Source of the DNA: an uncultured Collinsella sp. | GTDB lineage: Bacteria > Actinomycetota > Coriobacteriia > Coriobacteriales > Coriobacteriaceae | Reading direction: 5' to 3' | Length of the DNA stretch: 58,598 nt | Assembly (NCBI GenBank): GCA_902489775.1 | Contig: CABUBH010000007.1 | Location: 1-58,598 of the forward strand | Shown here: piece by piece, positions 30,537 to 38,347 of the stretch | Layout of the letters: the number at the start of each line of letters is the position of its first letter | Numbering within the stretch: the stretch's first letter is position 1 | The notes under the pieces: generated by a model | Told to the model about the DNA's origin: nothing | The model's database searches: none | Seen by the model: only the letters and a program-made list of their open reading frames with translations | Translations under genes and position numbers: made by a program

Positions 30537-32427
30537 GACCGCAGCCCAAGCACGCCCGGCCGACCTCAAGCGCACTATGCGCCGCTTGCTCTCCTACATG
30601 GGGCATGCCAAGTTCTCGTTGCTCGCGGTGGGCGTGCTCGCTTCCGTCGCCGCCATCGCAAGCCTTGCCGGTACCTACATGGTGCGCCCCATCGTCAACG
30701 GTTTGGCAACGGGCGGCGAGGAACTGCTCGCTAGGCAGGTTATCTTTACCGCTGTCATCTACGCTGCGGGCGTGCTCTCCGCCCTGGGCTACTCACAGAT
30801 CATGGTGCGTGCGGCCCAACGCGTGGTGTCCGATATTCGCCGCGACCTGTTCGCGCACATCCAGGCGTTGCCGCTCAGTTATTTTGACAGCACGCGCTCG
30901 GGCGACATCATGAGCTTTTTCACCAACGACGTCGACACCGTCTCCGAGGCGCTCAACAACAGCTTTGCCAACGTGATTCAGGCCGCCATTCAGGTTGTGG
31001 GCACCACGGCCATGCTCATCATCCTCAACTGGCAGCTCACGATTATCACGCTCGTGTGCGATGTGGCCATTGTGCTGTATGCGCGCTACTCGGGCATGCG
31101 TTCCAAGCGCTTTTTTGCCGCCCAACAGGCGTCGCTGGGCGATTTGGACGGATACGTCGAGGAGATGGTCTCGGGCCAAAAGGTCATCAAGGTCTTTAAT
31201 CACGAGCAGGCTAACGTTGCCGGTTTTGACACGCGTAACCAGGAGCTGCGTCGTACTGGCGGCGCCGCGCAGGCCTATGCCAACTCGATGGTGCCCATGA
31301 CTGTGGTAATCGGGTATGCCAACTACGCGATCGTCGCGGTGGCGGGCGGTATGCTCTGCATCAACGGCCTGGCCGATGTGGGCGCGCTCGCGAGCTATCT
31401 GGTCTTTGTACGCCAGGCGGCCATGCCCATCAACCAGTTTACGCAGCTGGGCAACTTCTTGCTCAACGCGTTGGCCGGCGCTGAGCGCCTGTTTGCCGCC
31501 ATGGATCTTGAGCCCGAGGTGGACGAGGGCTGCGTGGAGCTGGTGCAGACGGGCGACGCCGCGTGGGCGTGGAAGATTCCCGAGGGCCAGGGTGTGGGCG
31601 CGTACGGGCACCTGCATGATGTGGCCGCCGTTGATGAGTCGGGCCGTGCGGTGGCTGCCGACGGTACCGAGCTCACGTGCGGCTTGGTCCCGCTTGCCGG
31701 TGACGTGCGCTTCCATGCCGTGGACTTTTCCTACGTGCCGGGCACCCGTGTGCTCACGGACCTCAACCTGTTTGCCAAGCCGGGGCAAAAGATCGCGTTT
31801 GTGGGCTCGACGGGCGCCGGAAAGACGACCATCACCAACCTCATCAACCGCTTCTACGAGGTCGATGACGGCGAGATCACGTACGACGGCATCGACGTCA
31901 AGCACATCGCCAAGGCCAGCCTGCGCGGGTCGCTCGGCATTGTGCTGCAGGATACGCACCTGTTTAGCGGCACCATTGCGCAGAATATCCGCTTTGGCAA
32001 GCTCGACGCGACCGACGAGGAAGTGCGCGCTGCCGCCGAGGCCGCCTGCGCCGACTCGTTTATCCGCCGCTTGCCACAAGGCTACGACACGCCGGTTACG
32101 GCCGATGGTGCCAACCTGTCACAGGGCCAGCGGCAGCTGCTCGCTATCGCGCGCGTGGCCGTGGCCGATCCGCCGGTGCTCATCCTGGACGAGGCGACAA
32201 GCTCCATCGACACGCGCACCGAAAAGCTCATCGAGCGCGGCATGGACCGCATCATGCGCGGACGCACCACGTTTATGATCGCGCACCGCCTGTCCACCGT
32301 CCGCGACGCCGACGCCATCATGGTCCTCGAACACGGCCGCATCATCGAGCGCGGCACGCACGAAGAGCTGCTCGCCCAGCACGGCGAGTACTGGCAGCTG
32401 GCGCATGGCTTAAAAGAGCTGGATTAA
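30529..32427 (+). CDS. ABC exporter half-transporter with canonical ATPase site
   Basis: 632-aa partner subunit. The membrane domain spans about residues 20-320. An insertion of roughly 50 residues (TGDAAWAWKIPEGQG and following) precedes the nucleotide-binding domain. Walker A is GSTGAGKTT, the signature LSQGQRQ, and Walker B LILDEATSSID with the catalytic Glu. Together with the degenerate first subunit this fits a heterodimeric multidrug or lipid exporter. ATG 30529 follows GGAAGGGGG inside the upstream gene. A repeat-type hairpin with a T tail at 32477-32543 closes the operon. Confidence 0.93.
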   Translation: MPKTAAQARPADLKRTMRRLLSYMGHAKFSLLAVGVLASVAAIASLAGTYMVRPIVNGLATGGEELLARQVIFTAVIYAAGVLSALGYSQIMVRAAQRVVSDIRRDLFAHIQALPLSYFDSTRSGDIMSFFTNDVDTVSEALNNSFANVIQAAIQVVGTTAMLIILNWQLTIITLVCDVAIVLYARYSGMRSKRFFAAQQASLGDLDGYVEEMVSGQKVIKVFNHEQANVAGFDTRNQELRRTGGAAQAYANSMVPMTVVIGYANYAIVAVAGGMLCINGLADVGALASYLVFVRQAAMPINQFTQLGNFLLNALAGAERLFAAMDLEPEVDEGCVELVQTGDAAWAWKIPEGQGVGAYGHLHDVAAVDESGRAVAADGTELTCGLVPLAGDVRFHAVDFSYVPGTRVLTDLNLFAKPGQKIAFVGSTGAGKTTITNLINRFYEVDDGEITYDGIDVKHIAKASLRGSLGIVLQDTHLFSGTIAQNIRFGKLDATDEEVRAAAEAACADSFIRRLPQGYDTPVTADGANLSQGQRQLLAIARVAVADPPVLILDEATSSIDTRTEKLIERGMDRIMRGRTTFMIAHRLSTVRDADAIMVLEHGRIIERGTHEELLAQHGEYWQLAHGLKELD

Positions 32428-32476
32428 CCCGTTCGGGCACGGTGCTTTGGCCCCTCCGTGTTCCTCACCTCGTCTC

Positions 32477-32543
32477 AAACCATCACAACATTCGACGCTT
32501 TTTGCCAAAAACGGGAAAAGCATCGAATGTTGTGATGGTTTTT
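32477..32543. repeat. Intergenic palindrome family F1, copy 1
   Basis: Arms of 21 bases (AAACCATCACAACATTCGA and complement, one mismatch) with an inner GCTTTT/AAAAGC helix and a five-T tail. It likely serves as terminator of the ABC operon. Confidence 0.8.
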
Positions 32544-32642
32544 CTGCCACTCGACCGGGTGAAATCGCTTTCTTGTGCACGAAGGTGTGCGGACCCGTGG
32601 ACAGGGGAATAAGGTTGGTTATCCGACTCCATTGGAGGGCTC

Positions 32643-33680
32643 ATGGACCTGCCGATTGTCCTGTCCCATAAGACTGCCTGGCTGTACCACAACGTGGTGC
32701 GCCCGTCCGAGCCGCTCTCGCGAGCAAGCAGCCTATACGATGAGGACTCGCTTGCTAACGAGGCGGAGCCGACCGCGAGCTTGCCCAAGTTGGGACTCGA
32801 TGCCAAGGGGCTGAGGGCTTCAACGGCAGTCGGGATCGTTGCCGACTATCTGGTTTCGCTCGGTATTCCACGAGAAGAGCTCGATCATGTCGACACGCTC
32901 GTCAACTTCGATTTTGAGCGCTCGACGCCGGCTGGATTTAGGTGCCACGTGTTTGGGGCGCCGGTGCCTCCAGGCCATCTTATCGAGGTGGCAGAGGGCC
33001 TTCTGGTGGTTGATGAGGCCATGTGCTTTGTCCAAGCGGGTTCGTGGATGAGCGAGCCCGAGCAGCTGGAATACGGCTATGAAATCTGTGCCCGATACCA
33101 TTTGAATCATCTGTCGACAGGCGATTATATCGAGATGGGGCAGAGGTATACCGTTGCCGACTTGATTGCTTATTGCAATGAGAACCGATCTCGTCAGGGG
33201 GCTATACGCGCGGCCGCCGTGCTCAAGCGCGTGCACGATGGCGCGCGGTCGCCCATGGAGACGGCCACCGCAATCATGGTCGTAGCAAAACGTTCCCAGG
33301 GCGGGCTGGGATACGCCAAGATCGAGCTCAACCATCGGGTCGATGTTCCCAGCGAGTTCAAGTATCTCGCAAAGGCCGGATATTTCGAGATCGACGTATA
33401 TGCGCCTGCGAGCGGTACGGGGATTGAATACAACGGCTCGGACCATCTTGATAAACAGCGCAGCGCGTCGGATGCGGAGCGTATGACCGTGCTGAGCGCG
33501 CTGGGCTTTAGGATGATCGTCCTCACCGGGACCCAGTTTGCCAACCGGCTGCAATTGCATCGGGCGATAAACGCCATCGCGCTCGCTATGGGCCTTAAGT
33601 GCGACCGAAGCGAAGCGTTCCAGAAACGGCAGAATGACCTGCGGGAATTCGTGATTCGCCACTGGAACGGCGGCCTCTAG
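32643..33680 (+). CDS. PDDEXK-like (DUF559/Vsr-type) protein with AbiEi-like N-terminus
   Basis: 345-aa protein. The C-terminal third has the order expected of a DUF559/Vsr-type nuclease: Glu in RSPMET, Asp in YFEIDVY, GIEYNGSDH, then DAERMTVLSALGFR. The N-terminal two thirds (ASTAVGIVADYLVSLG, VDTLVNFDF) resemble AbiEi-like promoter-recognition or antitoxin proteins only in general plan. A Coriobacterial lineage-specific family is likely; the cellular role is unknown and the nuclease activity is a prediction. GGAGGG fixes ATG 32643. It stands alone between two copies of repeat F1. Confidence 0.7.
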   Translation: MDLPIVLSHKTAWLYHNVVRPSEPLSRASSLYDEDSLANEAEPTASLPKLGLDAKGLRASTAVGIVADYLVSLGIPREELDHVDTLVNFDFERSTPAGFRCHVFGAPVPPGHLIEVAEGLLVVDEAMCFVQAGSWMSEPEQLEYGYEICARYHLNHLSTGDYIEMGQRYTVADLIAYCNENRSRQGAIRAAAVLKRVHDGARSPMETATAIMVVAKRSQGGLGYAKIELNHRVDVPSEFKYLAKAGYFEIDVYAPASGTGIEYNGSDHLDKQRSASDAERMTVLSALGFRMIVLTGTQFANRLQLHRAINAIALAMGLKCDRSEAFQKRQNDLREFVIRHWNGGL

Positions 33681-33717
33681 GGGCGTCTAGCTCGTCTTTC
33701 GAGCTCTGCGAACACCT

Positions 33718-33782
33718 AAACCGTCCCAACATTCGACGTTTTTTGCCAATATCGGGAAAAGCATCGAATGTTGGGACGGTTT
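33718..33782. repeat. Intergenic palindrome family F1, copy 2
   Basis: Arms AAACCGTCCCAACATTCGA and complement. Relative to copy 1 both arms change together (ATCAC to GTCCC), so pairing is preserved. Confidence 0.8.
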
Positions 33783-33912
33783 GAATGCTGAGGATGGGCC
33801 CGGGAAGCCTTCTTGCTCGAATGGCCTGTCCTGTCGTACGCGTGTCGGCCCGGTTCCCGTGTGCGGTATTATGTTCCCTGAAGAATAATGGCCTGCGCGA
33901 GGGGAGGATTGC

Positions 33913-34968
33913 GTGGACGAGCGCACGCAACATGACGGTTTTGGCCGCGACATCAACTACCTGCGCATTGCCGTAACCGACAAGTGCAATTTCCGCTGCA
34001 TCTACTGCATGCCTGCCGACGGCGTGGCGCCGCGCGCGCACGATGAGCTACTCAGCGCCGAGGAAATTGCCCGCTTTGTGCGTCTGGTGGCGGGGGAGGG
34101 CATTCGCCGCGTGCGCCTGACGGGTGGCGAGCCGCTGGTCAGCCGCCGCATTATCCCGCTCATTCGTGACATCCGCGCGATTTCGCAGATCGAGGACATC
34201 TCGCTCACCACCAACGGCGCTCTGCTGCCCAGGCTGGCACCGCAGCTCAAAGATGCCGGGCTCGACCGTGTCAACATTTCGCTCGATACGCTCGACCCTA
34301 CACTCTTTGGAAAGATCACGCGCCTGGGTCGGCTCGAGCAAACCATGGCTGGCATCGACGCGGCGCTTGCTTGGGGGTTCGAGCCGGTTAAGGTTAACTG
34401 TGTAGTGGTCCGCCGCCTCAACCAGGACGCGGGGGCTCTCGCGCGGCTGACCGTCGACCGCCCCATTCACCTGCGCTTTATCGAATACATGCCCATCGGC
34501 GACGAGCACACGAGCTCGCATTGCGCCGTTGATCCGCATGCGCCCACGCTCAATCCCGAGTTGTGGGACGCGAGCGACACCGTGCCGAGCGACGAGCTGC
34601 GGGCGCGCATCAATGCCGGCGCCGCTGCGGTGGGCCTGGGTGAGCTTGAGCCGCTTGACATCAACGACGCTCCCGCCGGCGCCGGTCCCGCGCGCTACTG
34701 GCGCTTTCCGGGCGCGGCGGGCACGGTCGGTTTCATTAGCGCTATGTCCAACCATTTTTGCGCGAGCTGCAATCGTCTGCGCCTGACGGCCGACGGCAGC
34801 GTGCGCCCCTGCCTGTTCAGCGATGCCGAGTATTCGGTGCGCGAGGCGCTACGCCGTGGTGATGATATGCAGGTGCTTTCGATTTGGCGCGATGCCGTGG
34901 CCCACAAACCGCAGGAACACGCGATAATTGAGGGCACGCAACGATTTATGTCCCAAATCGGAGGATGA
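33913..34968 (+). CDS. moaA: GTP 3',8-cyclase (molybdenum cofactor biosynthesis protein A)
   Basis: 351-aa radical-SAM enzyme catalysing the first step of molybdopterin synthesis from GTP. The N-terminal cluster motif is C25-X3-C29-X2-C32 (CNFRCIYC), followed by RLTGGEPLV and a C-terminal second Fe-S site (CASCNRLRL and later PC). The GTG start is supported by GAGGGGAGG. The stop codon lies 4 bases before the moaC-mobB fusion gene, so they form an operon. The enzyme implies a molybdenum or tungsten oxidoreductase elsewhere in the genome. Confidence 0.96.
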   Translation: MDERTQHDGFGRDINYLRIAVTDKCNFRCIYCMPADGVAPRAHDELLSAEEIARFVRLVAGEGIRRVRLTGGEPLVSRRIIPLIRDIRAISQIEDISLTTNGALLPRLAPQLKDAGLDRVNISLDTLDPTLFGKITRLGRLEQTMAGIDAALAWGFEPVKVNCVVVRRLNQDAGALARLTVDRPIHLRFIEYMPIGDEHTSSHCAVDPHAPTLNPELWDASDTVPSDELRARINAGAAAVGLGELEPLDINDAPAGAGPARYWRFPGAAGTVGFISAMSNHFCASCNRLRLTADGSVRPCLFSDAEYSVREALRRGDDMQVLSIWRDAVAHKPQEHAIIEGTQRFMSQIGG

Positions 34969-34972
34969 TCAT

Positions 34973-36280
34973 ATGGCCAAGAGCAGGTACGCCGATGCCA
35001 CCAAGGCCGCTCGCAGGGCCGCGATGTCTGCCCACAAAGCCACGTCTGCCAACAAAGACGCCGCGTCCGCGGCCGTGCAGCCGTCCGTGAGCGACAACGA
35101 CACCGACTCCACCCGCGACGCACGCCGCGACGAGCTGACGCACGTGGATGTTAAGGGCGAGGTGCGCATGGTCGACGTATCCGACAAGGCCGAGACGCAC
35201 CGCACCGCCATCGCCGAGGGTACCATCCTCATGCATCCCGAGACGCAGGCCATGGTGCTGCAGGACCGCGCCAAAAAGGGCGACGTGCTTGCCTGCGCGC
35301 GCGTGGCGGGCATCATGGCCATCAAACGCACGAGCGACATCATTCCCATGTGCCATCCTTTGCTTATTACCAAGAGTAAGTGCGACATTGCGCCCATCGC
35401 TCCGGCGGGGACGCCGGCCGAGGACGTGCCCGAGGGCTGGGCGCTGGCGCGTCCCGACGGACAGGTCGGTTTTCATGTGCTGGTCACGGCTGGCGTGACG
35501 GGCAAGACGGGCATCGAGATGGAAGCGCTGACCGGCGCGAGTGCCGCATGCTTGACCATCTACGACATGTGCAAGGCAGTCGACCGCGGCATGGAGATCG
35601 TCGACGTGCGTCTGCTGCACAAGGAGGGTGGCCGCTCGGGCATTTGGGATCGTGCGGAGCGTCAAGCTGCTGCTGCCGAGGCAACCGCTGCCGATGGTGC
35701 CGCGCCCGCGAGCGCATCCGCCCCGGCCGTGCCCGCGGCTCCCACCCCGGCCGTCCCCGCGATCGCGTTTATCGGCTACCAGAACTCGGGCAAGACCACG
35801 CTCGTCGAGAAGGTTATCGCCGAGCTCACCCGCCGCGGCCTGCGCGTGGGTTCGCTCAAGCATCATGGGCATCATGGCTTTGATATCGACGTGCCCGCTA
35901 AGGATACGTGGCGCCATCACCAGGCCGGCTCCAAGCACGTGGGTCTCATCTGCGCCACGCGCTGGGCGGAGTACGCCGACACGCGCGAGGAGGACGAGAT
36001 GCCCGCGCGCGAGCTGCTGTCACGCTACAACGATGTCGACGTGGTGATCATCGAGGGCTACAAGACCGAGGGCTTCGACAACATCGTCGTTGCGCGCTCC
36101 GGCGTCGATCGCCTGCGCGGTAAGAGTTCGCTCGATCTGGTCGACGGCCGCACGCTGGCCCTCGCCTGCAACGAGGCCCTGGCACGCCAGGCCTTCGACG
36201 CCGGCTTCGCGACCCGAGCCATCAACATCAACGACGCCCGAGCCATCTGCGACCTGATCCAAGACCACCTTCAGGCTTGA
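34973..36280 (+). CDS. moaC: MoaC-MobB fusion protein
   Basis: 435-aa bifunctional protein. After an Ala/Lys/Ser-rich leader of about 45 residues comes MoaC (about 50-225; THVDVKGEVRMVDVSDK, IPMCHPL, HVLVTAGVTGKTGIEMEALT), the cyclic pyranopterin monophosphate synthase. An Ala/Pro linker (about 230-260) joins it to MobB (about 262-435; GYQNSGKTTLVEKV, SLKHHGHHGFDID, VVIIEGYK), a GTPase-like molybdopterin-guanine-dinucleotide adaptor. Both domains keep their key motifs. GGAGG precedes ATG 34973, and the gene directly follows moaA. The fusion would join an early and a late step in one polypeptide. Confidence 0.93.
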   Translation: MAKSRYADATKAARRAAMSAHKATSANKDAASAAVQPSVSDNDTDSTRDARRDELTHVDVKGEVRMVDVSDKAETHRTAIAEGTILMHPETQAMVLQDRAKKGDVLACARVAGIMAIKRTSDIIPMCHPLLITKSKCDIAPIAPAGTPAEDVPEGWALARPDGQVGFHVLVTAGVTGKTGIEMEALTGASAACLTIYDMCKAVDRGMEIVDVRLLHKEGGRSGIWDRAERQAAAAEATAADGAAPASASAPAVPAAPTPAVPAIAFIGYQNSGKTTLVEKVIAELTRRGLRVGSLKHHGHHGFDIDVPAKDTWRHHQAGSKHVGLICATRWAEYADTREEDEMPARELLSRYNDVDVVIIEGYKTEGFDNIVVARSGVDRLRGKSSLDLVDGRTLALACNEALARQAFDAGFATRAININDARAICDLIQDHLQA

Positions 36281-36408
36281 CGCTGCGCCGGCCCCAAGCA
36301 CCCCATCTCGCCGCTCAAACCGTCGCTCGCGTACCAAAGTACGCGTCGCTCCTCTTTCGCGGCGACCTGGGGCACTTGGAACCGGCTCGCTGCGCCGCCA
36401 TAACACAG

Positions 36409-36461
36409 ACCTGCCAAAAAGGGACAGGTTTATTTTGGCAAGTTTTATCTGGGCAAACGTC
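36409..36461 (+). repeat. Intergenic repeat family F3
   Basis: Begins ACCTGCC...ACAGGT and continues TTATTTTGGCAAGTTTTATCTGGGCAAACG (given here only as named blocks TTATTTTGG and ATCTGGGCAAACG). Same unit as 39847-39900. Confidence 0.75.
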
Positions 36462-36465
36462 ACTT

Positions 36466-36502
36466 CCACCACAAAGGGGCCAGGCACCTTTGTGGTGGTT
36501 TT
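36466..36502 (+). repeat. Intergenic palindrome family F2, copy 1 (terminator-like)
   Basis: CCACCACAAAGG...CCTTTGTGGTGG stem with a GGCCAGGCA-type loop and TTTT tail, just before the histidine phosphatase gene. Confidence 0.8.
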
Positions 36503-36562
36503 GGCTCGGAGCTGCTTTAAGGTGCCATAATCGCATAGGAAAACACTTTCCAGGGAGGTTCC

Positions 36563-37147
36563 ATGTCAAAGCTGTGCTTTATGCGCCACGGTCAGACGCT
36601 TTTTAATCTGCTTCGCCGTAAGCAGGGCTGGTGTGATTCGCCGCTTACCGAATTGGGAATCGAGCAGGCCAAGGCCGTGGGCACGACGCTGCGCGAACGC
36701 GGCCTTACGTTCGACCATGCCTACAGTTCAACATCCGAGCGCGCGTGCGACACGCTCGAGCTGGCATTTCCCGGTCAGCCTTACGAGCGCGTCAAAGGCC
36801 TTAAGGAATGGAACTTTGGCAAGTTTGAGGGTGCGAGCGAGGATTTGAATCCGCGCCTGCCCTACGGTGATTTTTATAAGCAGTATGACGGTGAGGGCGA
36901 GGTTGAGTTTCGCGAGCGCATGATGGCGACCATCACCGAGCTCATGCAGCGTCCCGGGCACGAGAGCGTGCTGTGCGTGGGCCATGGCGCCGCAGTGGCT
37001 CAGGTCATGCGCACCGTGGGCGTGGATCCGCTCAAAATGAAGAACCGTATCGGCAACTGCTGTGTGCTCGAGCTCGATTTTGACCCTACTACCAGCACGT
37101 TTGCCTTTGCAGACCTCTACAACCCCTACGGCATCCCACGCGAGTAG
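36563..37147 (+). CDS. Histidine phosphatase superfamily protein (phosphoglycerate mutase-like)
   Basis: 194-aa cytoplasmic enzyme. The phospho-accepting histidine is in FMRHGQT at residue 8. The second catalytic His is in CVGHGAAVAQV near residue 140, and Arg/Glu pocket residues are in KEWNFGKFEG. Small members of this family include phosphoglycerate mutases, phosphatases for sugar phosphates and cobalamin pathway phosphatases; the substrate cannot be assigned. AGGGAGG precedes the ATG. An F2 palindrome with T tail closes the gene. Confidence 0.88.
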   Translation: MSKLCFMRHGQTLFNLLRRKQGWCDSPLTELGIEQAKAVGTTLRERGLTFDHAYSSTSERACDTLELAFPGQPYERVKGLKEWNFGKFEGASEDLNPRLPYGDFYKQYDGEGEVEFRERMMATITELMQRPGHESVLCVGHGAAVAQVMRTVGVDPLKMKNRIGNCCVLELDFDPTTSTFAFADLYNPYGIPRE

Positions 37148-37152
37148 TCGCT

Positions 37153-37193
37153 AAAACCACCACAAAGGGGCCAGTCTCCTTTGTGGTGGTTTT
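37153..37193 (+). repeat. Intergenic palindrome family F2, copy 2 (terminator-like)
   Basis: AAAACCACCACAAAGG / CCTTTGTGGTGGTTTT immediately after the histidine phosphatase stop. It reads as a terminator on either strand. Confidence 0.85.
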
Positions 37194-37290
37194 GCCGTTC
37201 GCGGGCGTTTTTCTACCGTTCGGCGGACTTTCACGTAGACTGGGGTTACGCGGCGTGCAAGTTTCGTGCACAATCACACCCGTGCTTACA

Positions 37291-37382
37291 AGTTTGTTAC
37301 TCCTCGGGAGGCATCACTTGCGCATAATAGAAGACGAGGAATAGCGCCCCGTCGTCTAGCGCCGATGTCCGAGGAGTTTTTT
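37291..37382 (+). promoter_or_regulatory. Candidate BglG-type antiterminator site and overlapping terminator/RBS-sequestering pairing
   Basis: TTGTTACTCCTCGGGAGGCAT (37294-37314, shown in part) has the plan of a ribonucleic antiterminator (TTGTTACT...GGCA). CTCCTCGG (37300-37307) is complementary to CCGAGGAG (37369-37376), which is followed by six T and also holds the ribosome-binding site of the BglG gene. AGACGA/TCGTCT forms an inner hairpin. BglG binding could release both. Confidence 0.5.
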
Positions 37383-37383
37383 C

Positions 37384-38229
37384 ATGCTCATTTTAAAGAA
37401 GATCAACAATAACGTTGCTCTCGCCGCCAGCGATGACGGCCGAGAGGTTGTTGTCTTTGGCAAGGGCATCGGTTTCCACGACATGCCCTACGAGCTTTCC
37501 GACGAGTCGCTCATCCAGCGCAAATTCTATAACGTCCCCGAGAGCCTGCAGGACATGGTCGGCACCCTTCCCGATGACGTGCTGCTCGCGGCAAGCGATA
37601 TCGCCTGCTTCGCGGCGCAGCAGCTCGGCTGCAAGCTGTCCGGCGGCCTTCCCTTTATCCTGGCAGATCACCTGCAGTTTGCCGTCCAGCGCGACGACGA
37701 CCAGCTCAACGCGCCCAACCCGCTCGAGCACGAGGTGGCCTTCATCTACCCGCGCGAGCTCCAGATTGGCCAGGCGGCACTTGCCATCGTGCAAGAACAC
37801 ACCGGGGCTGTGCTCGGCCAAAACGAGGCTACGAGCATCGCGCTCCACATCGTCAACGCCGAGGTCGACGGCATGGGCCGTGCCAAGGACATGGACTTCA
37901 TCATGAAGAGCACCCGCGTGCTCGACGAGGTGACTCATTCCGTGGAAAAGCAGCTCGGCTGCTCGCTCGACACGGCGTCGTATAGCTACATTCGCTTTCT
38001 TGCGCACCTGCGCTTTTTGGTCCGTCGCCTTGTTAAAGGCAACTGCACGCAGACCGAGAACTCCTCGCTGTTCATGCAGGCCGCCCGCGACTTTCCCGAG
38101 GCCTACCAGTGCGCCTACGCCATCAACCGCGTCTTCGAGAAAGAGTTCAACCAGAGCTGTTCGGACGAGGAGCTCCTGTATCTGATGATGCATATCAACC
38201 GTCTGCGATCGAGCTCGCAGCCCGAGTAA
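37384..38229 (+). CDS. BglG/LicT-family transcriptional antiterminator
   Basis: 281-aa regulator. An N-terminal co-antiterminator RNA-binding domain (residues 1-55; ILKKINNNVALA, VVFGKGIGF) is followed by two PTS regulation domains. Candidate phosphorylated histidines are in LADHLQFA and IALHIVN (PRD1) and in FLAHLRFL and MMHINRL (PRD2). HPr phosphorylation activates and EII phosphorylation inactivates such proteins. It precedes a beta-glucoside-type EIIBC and a GH1 enzyme, its likely targets. GAGGAG sits 7 bases before the ATG, inside the possible leader structure. Confidence 0.93.
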   Translation: MLILKKINNNVALAASDDGREVVVFGKGIGFHDMPYELSDESLIQRKFYNVPESLQDMVGTLPDDVLLAASDIACFAAQQLGCKLSGGLPFILADHLQFAVQRDDDQLNAPNPLEHEVAFIYPRELQIGQAALAIVQEHTGAVLGQNEATSIALHIVNAEVDGMGRAKDMDFIMKSTRVLDEVTHSVEKQLGCSLDTASYSYIRFLAHLRFLVRRLVKGNCTQTENSSLFMQAARDFPEAYQCAYAINRVFEKEFNQSCSDEELLYLMMHINRLRSSSQPE

Positions 38230-38270
38230 CACGCGCCGCCAGCCCGGCGGCAATCGCAACAATTCTTTTT

Positions 38271-38317
38271 GGTTTCTAGCTGCGGGCAAGGTACCGGCTC
38301 GCGGTAGGGGATATTTT
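38271..38317 (+). promoter_or_regulatory. Possible antitermination leader before the PTS gene
   Basis: TACCG/CGGTA hairpin (38292-38306) with a T-rich tail, overlapped by GGTTTCTAGCTGCGGGCAAGG that has only partial RAT character. A GCCGCC/GGCGGC hairpin (38235-38251) follows the BglG stop. Assignment is weak. Confidence 0.3.
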
Positions 38318-38347
38318 TGTCGAAATTTGGAAAAGAGAGGACAGATC

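Noticed and set aside
36281..36562. Possible small protein genes between mobB and the phosphatase
   Set aside because: The open frames are covered by F3 and F2 repeats and have no credible starts.
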